Positions 57,574-64,000 of a DNA stretch of 64,000 nucleotides are shown here, in pieces. This DNA comes from Gnetum montanum (taxonomy: Eukaryota; Streptophyta; Gnetopsida; Gnetales; Gnetaceae). The notes beneath the pieces are model-generated. The model ran no database searches. It was not told the DNA's origin and saw only the letters and a program-made list of their open reading frames with translations. Location of the stretch: assembly GCA_015680685.1 (NCBI GenBank), contig MNCI01011333.1, positions 218,937-282,936 of the forward strand. Direction: 5' to 3'. The position numbers were made by a program, and so were the translations under genes. Position 1 is the stretch's first letter. Each line of letters starts with the position of its first letter.

Positions 57574-58924
57574 CTATTTAAAGTAGGGTAGTTAATAAAA
57601 TTGATAAATTTTTGAAATTCCAAACTCAAAAATGAAGGACTGAAAGTTGATGTGAATGGTCCAGGGTAATATTGATCAGGCCTAAAGGCACAAAAAGGAT
57701 AATGGTGTAAAATCTAGCAATGAAAGTCATGAAGAGTATGAAGAAAAAGGACATGTGTTGGTACATAGGAACATTTGAACTAGAAGGATGATTAGGGAGA
57801 GAAGAATGTTAGTAATGTAATATGAAGAGGGTGTAAAATAATGTGGTGGTGTGCAACAAGTACAAATTACAAAAGTCATGCAAGTGGATCCTCCTCAAAG
57901 CAAGTTCCAACCTATAATGCCCTTGCATAACCACACCTTAAAATGTTCATAGGCACTAGAAGGGTTAAATGTAATCTACACTGCTGCAACAAAACACACA
58001 CATGTGGATACCACCGTGATGAGGTAAGAATTCTATGCTACACACGACACAAGTCAAAAAAACATGAATAATGAGATGAGGTGAATTGTATATGGGATTG
58101 CAAAGATTAGGACATGAGGTAACTGACCTAGGGCACAATGAATCCTACGTGTAAGGCATGATTAGTGTGCCATTAGCCCGTCACTCCAAAATCAAGACCA
58201 AGTCCATTCCTTTGATCAATGACATCGCATTGCTTCTTCCCATGATGAACAACTATAAGAGCACCATGACAGCAAGGCATACAATCACTTGGAATTTTTT
58301 TTAAGGGAGGAGTGATTTTGCTTTGTAGCACTCATTTTTTTTTCTTTTTTGATCTCAATGCTTAATCCAGAGAAGCTGCCTACCTTTAGGCATTGGTGCA
58401 TGTCTTTCCAGTGGGATCCCTTAGAATAGCATTGGGTTTTCTTAATTGAGTGCCTTTCTAACTCTTACTCCCATTTTTCGTTAGATCTACAAAGATCTTA
58501 GTATAATCATGCTGCATGGTAACTCCTACAGACACCATCAAAGAGAATCCACAAGTCCCCTTGATGTCACACTGTGGTCATTCCCTCCTGGTTCATCCTT
58601 CTTCATTCTAGGTATAATGAACACAAAGTTACTTTAATTTTTAATGATATCAAGGATATCATTGTAGCCAGAGTAGAACCTCTTATTCATAGAATGAGTG
58701 GGGGGATGTTGTGGTCTCGCTATCCAAATAATTAGTCACTGAAGACTTGATAACATAGAACAACACCTCAACCAATGAGGCACATGAGTGTTTTATTCGT
58801 AGATGGGATTACTAATAAAAAGATAAAAAGAAAAAAAGATAAAAAAACAAAACAATAAATTGAAAATTTAAAAACTAGGAAAAAAATTGTAAAACTGAAG
58901 AAAGTGAAAAATATTTATTAATCC
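57574..58924 (-). other. E6 spacer between gag and accessory ORF
   Basis: No coding potential seen on either strand. This is where protease and RT would lie in an autonomous Athila-like element; nothing similar is present. A tract CTCCCCCATGACTAAG (57292-57307) resembles the purine tract of the family. Confidence 0.5.
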
Positions 58925-60967
58925 TACCTCTTAGAATGGAGGATACCCCCCATAGCTAAACGACTGAGCATAACGAGAATTAATAAATGAAAAGTTGGGA
59001 TCCTTGCATGTTGGATGTATTGGGATCTAGTCATATCTGAACCACTCATTGTATTTTGATGTAGTGGTTGGAATGTGCCCAGAGTGGGGTTAACACACTT
59101 GATTAATGTTGACATAGTGGGGAAAGTTATAAGATGTGGTCGATCGATATGGGGTTGGCCCACTATGGCACCCTTGACCGTAAGATGGTATGCAAGGATT
59201 AGTATGTCTCCCTACATGACAATATTCATTGGGCCTCATAGTTCTTGGAGTATTGATTGGTGACCCAGAGAAAGTAACACGAGGTGTTGGGTTCAAAGAG
59301 GAAGATGCATCACAGTTTTGAACTTGTGCTAGGTTGGAAGATGCAGTGGTCTCGGAATTGTGTAGTCCCTTTTTATGGTCATCTCTAAAGAAGGGAAATC
59401 TTTGGTGTTGAGGAGGGTTATCACTATTGTTGGTAGTAGTAGCACAAGTGACATTCATGGGTTGGTGTTGTCGTGCAAAACCTTCTAGTACAAGTGGCGG
59501 TGACATGGAAGAAGATGAAGGATGAGAATATTGAAATTGAGGAGACATGTAAGGTATCCAAGGTGGTGGTTGTGTTGGAGAGGATATGGATTGATAGTAT
59601 TGAGGAGAATGATAGTAATGTGGTGAGATAGAGGATGTTGACCCAGTGGGGAAAACAAGATGTTGGACTTGATAAATATTTGGGTTCAATCGGTATGAAG
59701 GGTATGACCAGTTTGGGGGTGGCCTCCCCCACAACTGGGATTGTTGCCATTGTGATCGAACACAGTATCTTTGTATGAACTCTGGGTGTAACACTCTTCC
59801 CCAATGCTCCTGTAAATGTGACAAGATTAGGCATTGGCCCTTGGGATGATTGTATAGGAAAATGTTACATTCATACATATGATTGGCTGTTGAGCTCTTA
59901 TTTTTTTCAGCCCTTTTTTCTGATTGTCTAAGGGTATTTTATCTTGCTTCTTGGTTCGTCATGACTCTACCTACAATAATGTTGGCATATTCTCCACATT
60001 TTTTACACATCCATTCCATCATATTATTGATCTTTGCCTCATTTTCATCCATTGATTGTAGTACTAGAAAAGATGGTTCCACCTCCTTGGGGTGAGTTGA
60101 TTTCTCCTCTTCATTATTATGGGCCCTTGTTGATTTAAGGTTTTGGCCCTATTTAGATTTTTCAACATTCTCCCATCTAGCCATTTCTCCTTCTTATTTT
60201 TCTCCCTGCTTAATAAGCTCTTAGACTTGATAGGTTTGTAGTTCATATAGTTGACCTTAGGCATACATCCCTAGGGTTTCCCTTGTTTCATTATGGAGCC
60301 CATGTATGATATGGTACATTAGCCTCTCCTCGAAGAACCCATGGCCTGGGTAGTTTTTTAACAATGCATAATATCTATCTAAGGCCATGTCCAAGGGTTC
60401 ATGTTGTTCTTGTGTCCACACTTGGATTTTTTTCCTCAAGGCTAACACTCTTGCATAGGTTTGATATCTTTCGTTGAAGAGTTCTACCATTGTTGGCCAA
60501 CGTCGAATTGATTTTGGTCTTAAACACCTATACCATACTTTTGCTTGGCTAACGAGTGTTGTAGGAAAAAGCTTAAGTTTTTTCCATCCATTATCAATAT
60601 TATTCGACACATAGGCATCATGGAAGACTTGTAGATGATGTTGCAGATCTAAATCATAGCCTCCTAAAAACTTGGGAAAGTTGTTTAAGTCAAGCCTAGG
60701 TAGATAGCTTTCCTTGTGATGCCTATGGGATATTCGAAAAGCCTCTTGTATTTGCATTAGGCTTGTAGTGGCCAGTAGGGATCCATTGTCACTGGGTAGG
60801 TTATGCATTTGTGAGTTAGAACAATGTTGTTTGCATTTATGCTCATTGGAAACCCCTACTTCAGATTGAGTACTCCAAACTTCATTTTCTTCATCATATA
60901 GTTTGTTGGTTCTCTTATGAATTGTCATACTAATTGTTATGTTCTCATAGTCTTTTGAGAGAGACAT
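58925..60967 (-). pseudogene. E6 gag
   Basis: The Met at 60967 (MSLSKDYENITISMTIHKRT) opens a 236-codon frame to 60257. It contains the gag core: LPRLDLNNFPKFLGGYDLDL, HDAYVSNNIDNGWKKLKLFP, WYRCLRPKSIRRWPTMVELF and ALLKNYPGHGFFEERLMYHI. After broken frames comes a 262-codon frame (59878-59090) with YNHPKGQCLILSHLQEHWG, the counterpart of E4's zinc-like motif, and a Q/P/S/Y-rich tail. It is homologous to E4 gag in the same domain order. Better preserved than E4. Confidence 0.82.
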
Positions 60968-61081
60968 TGTTATGAATTATGTCTAACTTAATTGAATTTA
61001 ATTTCTTTGGCTAAAAGATATATCGTTAATGCCTTGTTACAATGATCTTGTATGATGTAACTAATCTAAATAACTAGCACT

Positions 61082-61101
61082 GTTCCCAGAAATGGTGCCA
61101 A
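61082..61101 (-). other. Primer-binding site of E6
   Basis: Minus sense TTGGCACCATTTCTGGGAAC directly after the 5' LTR end. It shares its first 11-12 bases with E4's tRNA-Asp-type site and then differs. Confidence 0.7.
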
Positions 61102-61931
61102 TGATGAGTGGAGAGGTACCCCTACACTCAACCATACGAATACGAGCGTTTCACACATGATCCAGTTGAACTCCATAGATGGGCTAGTTGTGGTATCTAG
61201 ATAGTTACTCATTGATCATAGTTCTTTGTCTTCCCACTTGGATTAGTATTTGCTTTGTCACATATGGTTTAGTCTAGAGTGAGGTGTATGATGTGTTCCT
61301 AAACTAATGCTACTCCTGAAGGTGATGGAAGATAACTTTAATTAGGCTAAGAGGAAAGGGAGAAAGAGTTAAACTAACAGGAGATAGGGAGAGAGAATAT
61401 AAGCTAGCCTAAGTGCGATGAGCATCCATTCCTTAATCATCTGTACACATCTTAGGCCTCATGTATAACTACTACTAGGATTACCAAGCACATGGCCCAA
61501 GTACGCTACTAGGATACCAAGTAGTCACACTTAGATTCTCATGATTAAGTCGTACTCATTCTGCATTTAATATCAATAATAATTAAGTAATTAAACTAAG
61601 TGAATGTTGCAATGATGAAGTAATCTCAATCTTTATTTTCGGTCATGTGTGTGTCCAAGTACGTCACACTCAAATAAATGATGTCGTACAATTACAATTA
61701 TCAGACTACAGGCATGCACTAGGAGAAAGGGTTGAGAAAGACTAAAAATGAAAACTAGCTTCTAACTAAAAACCCAAGTGACTGACTCCTAAAACTGAAT
61801 CTTAAACTCCTTATGCCTACATTTGTATTTATAGGTCTACATAGGAGTCATGATATCATGTATGCAATATAGCGAGCTAGGCTGTGATATCGTGGGTGCA
61901 ATATCGTGACCCAATGAATCACAATTCATCA
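61102..61931 (-). repeat. E6 5' LTR
   Basis: It aligns with 53150-53998. In minus sense a GACCTATAAATAC TATA box lies at 61826-61838 and decayed ATATCG palindromes at 61848-61912. It begins TGATGAATTGTG at 61931 and ends CTCATCA at 61102. Confidence 0.85.
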
Positions 61932-61936
61932 CCTAA

Positions 61937-62555
61937 GAAATTAATGTGCTTATTGTAATTCAGAGCAGATTGCAGGATGTATTCTACACAAAATCTACAT
62001 TGGTTTCCCATTTTATCTGCAACATAATGAATGTCTACTCCAAGTCTTGTGCTTGCAAATCAATGCTCCAAAAATTATGAAAAGGCTACAAAAATTTGTT
62101 GCAAAGCTTTTTTACTCTCTATTAAGTGTTTGTTACAAGATTGATCAAAAGGTCCTACAAGATGCATTAGATTTGGTATGTATAGGCTGTGAATCTATTA
62201 TGCTAGCATCCATACAATTTTTTAAGCATTACAAATTGTTTTTAGTTTCCTAGGTCAAAGTGTAATGTCTGGGCTTAAAGCTCAAGTGCCACACGCTACC
62301 ACAATGTGTGGGACTAAGATGTATAGTGTGTGAAACTAAATCCAAAATCCCACATGCTACCTTACATGTTGCCATAACATGTGAAGTTGGAATATGCAAC
62401 GTATGAAAAGAAAATGCCAATTTTTGTAGCTTGTGGAATATTTTTAGCCTCCACAAGGTAGCATACATAGGATTTGTAGCGTGTAGATCATTTTGACCTC
62501 CACAAGCTAGAGTAAGTGGAATTTGTAGTGTGTGGGCTGCATATCTCACTTTTCA
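61937..62555 (-). repeat. E5 5' LTR, U3 part
   Basis: It continues the E5 LTR on the right of E6. In minus sense it starts TGAAAAGTGAGATATGCAGC at 62555. No convincing TATA box found. Confidence 0.55.
62265..62530. promoter_or_regulatory. CACATGCTAC / ACAATGTGTGG palindromes in E5 U3
   Basis: CCACACGCTACCACAATGTG, CCCACATGCTACC and TTACATGTTGCCATAACATG units are variants of the hairpin that repeats at 43100-44640. Confidence 0.6.
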
Positions 62556-63493
62556 TTGAAAATTTATTTAAAATTTTACCAATATAAGGCTACATGATGG
62601 GATTTTTGGTAGGAAAACAAAGAAAATTATTTTTTCCTTCAAATCTCTACCAAATTACAATAAAAACATGGGCTATGGACTTTCATTTATAACATGAATT
62701 TTTTTTGAGTTGTTTTAATGAAAATGGTGAATAGAGAATTGAGATTGCAAAATAATTCAAGTAGCCTTCTTTTTTACCCTTACAACCTATTGGCTAGACG
62801 CATTGTCAGTGAAGTTAAAGGGAAATTTGGTTGACTATTGAAACAACATGGTGAAAAATTGCTAAAATGGCCTAACGAGGTTATAAAAAGTTGAATAAAA
62901 GGTTGAATTCCAATAAGCGGAATCTATAAAAGGCTAAAAGGGAAAAAATGAACAAAAACAGGTCACTAGCTATAAATAGTAAGTGGTTGTAAAAAAGGGA
63001 TATGCCCATTTACTAAAAATGGCATACAATGGATATCAAATGCCAACCACGTTGAAATGGAAACTTGCCCAATGCTAAGAAAGTAAATGGGAAAGAAAAG
63101 GAGGAAGATGGAAAGATCTCAAACCTTTCTTAGCAACATTGGGAAGAGGGAGTTTACTTTTGAAAAGTTGAATTTTTCTACTAAAAAGAAGCTGAAATGG
63201 GTTTTGTAAATGCTATCAATGTTGAGAAGGAAAATTTTGGTAGCAAAAAAGAGGGATGGTTTGTGAAAGGCACCAATGCTAGCTTTGACCTTGAAATTCA
63301 TAGCAGGTGTTGTGAAAGTCTAAAAAAAAACACCTACAACTTCCATGCTGAGCTTTTTGTTGCAAGGGTATGAGTGGTAACATTGATTGTTGTAAGGATT
63401 GAAAGGGTTTTTTTGCTGAAAAATTGTAGATTTTGAGAAAGCAAGCAACATTGGCAATGGGGTAAATAGGTTTGGATGCAAAACTTGGGTGAA
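62556..63493 (-). other. E7 leader fragment
   Basis: DNA between the E5 insertion point and the E7 primer site. It contains loosely repeated CCAATGCTA / AATGTTGAGAAGG phrases (63060-63400), perhaps a leader array as in the other elements. No gene seen. Confidence 0.45.
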
Positions 63494-63512
63494 GGCCCTC
63501 CTTCTAGCACCA
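63494..63512 (-). other. Primer-binding-site region of E7
   Basis: Minus sense TGGTGCTAGAAGGAGGGCC, the best-preserved copy of the shared 19-mer and the only one beginning TGGTGC. Confidence 0.65.
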
Positions 63513-64000
63513 TAAAACTATAGTGATTGAAAAATTAGTTGTTGAAGAAATAGAGGAATTTCTAGCACAATAGCCTGAACCCTAGATCCCAAGGACCTTC
63601 ATGAAAAAATAGGATTTGAGGTACCCTAGACAATCTAGTAGATTACTCAAGGACTTAATGAGGATCAAACAAGATAATAAAAATATAAAAATGTAAAATG
63701 CAAATTTGAAAGATAAATATACTAAAATGAAACAAACAAAGGAACTCGCACACAAATGAAACTGCAAACTTTATTTCAACAAAATAAAATAGGTACATAA
63801 AATGTGTATAAGATGACATGTTGCAAAAAGGAGGTTCACTTCTACAAGTGTTCAAAGTCCATTGAAATTGTAACAATCAGCTTAATGATCTAGAGGTTCT
63901 ACTACTCTTGATGAATTCAAACCTTCATTGTTGCCATACTAGATTTTCAACATTATTTATATAGGGGGGTGAGAGGTGTGAGGCATTTTGACTGGATAAG
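63513..64000 (-). repeat. E7 5' LTR (partial)
   Basis: U5 shares the block ACCCTAGACAATCTAGTAG and CTCAAGGACTTAATGAGG (63625-63662) with E1 and E5. In minus sense a CCTATATAAATAAT TATA box lies at about 63953-63965. U3 is outside the window. Confidence 0.65.

Larger units (their letters stand above)
53150..61931 (-). mobile_element. E6, non-autonomous Athila-like element with accessory ORF
   Basis: A complete insertion of 8782 bp. TG...CA-ended LTRs (53150-53998 and 61102-61931) and a perfect 5-bp target duplication CCTAA (53145-53149, 61932-61936). In minus sense it contains primer site, gag, an internal promoter-like module and a spliced accessory ORF. No RT, RNase H or integrase is visible. 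The two LTRs differ at many sites, so the insertion is old. Confidence 0.85.
38151..62555 (-). mobile_element. E5, old Tat-like retrotransposon hosting E4, E6 and E9
   Basis: Minus-strand pieces in order: 5' LTR (61937-62555 and 52812-53149, split by E6), primer site, leader repeats, gag, an antisense spliced gene with an upstream hairpin array, RNase H. The same order gag - antisense gene - repeats - pol is seen in E1. It starts TGAAAAGTGAG at 62555 with no purine tract beside it. Its 3' end lies outside the window. Confidence 0.6.

Overview
The window looks like intergenic DNA from a large, repeat-rich plant genome; a gymnosperm is a reasonable but unproven guess. I see no host gene, rRNA or tRNA. 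Nearly everything is Ty3/gypsy LTR retrotransposon sequence, heavily decayed by in-frame stops and frameshifts, with elements inserted inside one another up to six deep. Labels E1-E7 and E9 are mine.

Nesting, outermost first. E7 (minus; 5' LTR running off the right edge) holds E5 (minus; 38151-62555). E5 holds E6 (minus; 53150-61931, exact CCTAA target duplication in the E5 5' LTR), an LTR remnant E9 (about 39077-39688) and E4 (plus; Athila-like, 26300-38150, 5' LTR off the left edge). E1 (minus; Tat-like, 1-26299) sits one base inside the 3' end of E4's 5' LTR. E2 (minus, 3' half only, 7892-12911) lies in E1, and E3 (plus, 12912-21603) interrupts the reverse transcriptase of E2.

Layout: 1-715 E1 3' LTR; 716-5100 E1 3' UTR, integrase, RNase H and RT; 5180-5720 repeats and a promoter; 5863-7891 an antisense spliced accessory gene; 7892-12911 E2; 12912-21603 E3 (LTR, leader array, gag, protease, 3' UTR, LTR); 21604-26299 E1 gag, leader, primer site, 5' LTR; 26300-34577 E4 gag to integrase and 3' UTR; 34578-38150 LTR, second 3' UTR copy, second LTR; 38151-43090 old E5 and E9 debris; 43100-44640 an array of 190-bp hairpin units; 44960-49903 a second antisense spliced gene; 50380-52811 E5 gag, leader and primer site; 53150-61931 E6, a non-autonomous element with gag and a spliced accessory ORF but no RT or integrase; 61937-64000 the rest of the E5 LTR and E7.

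The most interesting pattern is common to unrelated LTRs here. Each family has its own array of short inverted repeats in U3 (GCTATGCTAC/GTAGCATAGC; GCGTATACGC; ATATCG-type; ACTCTAAT/ATTAGAGT; CCCACATG/CATGTGGG; ACATCAATG-type), in most cases just upstream of a TATA box. Two E4 LTRs that are otherwise homologous carry unrelated arrays, as if the module had been exchanged. Three elements (E1, E5, E6) also carry spliced accessory genes, two with a domain like that of plant transposon-associated proteins. In E6 the gene lies behind an internal copy of the element's own palindrome-TATA module. My working hypothesis is a self-recognition system, with an element-encoded DNA-binding or anti-silencing protein acting on family-specific palindrome arrays. 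That is inference and nothing here proves it.
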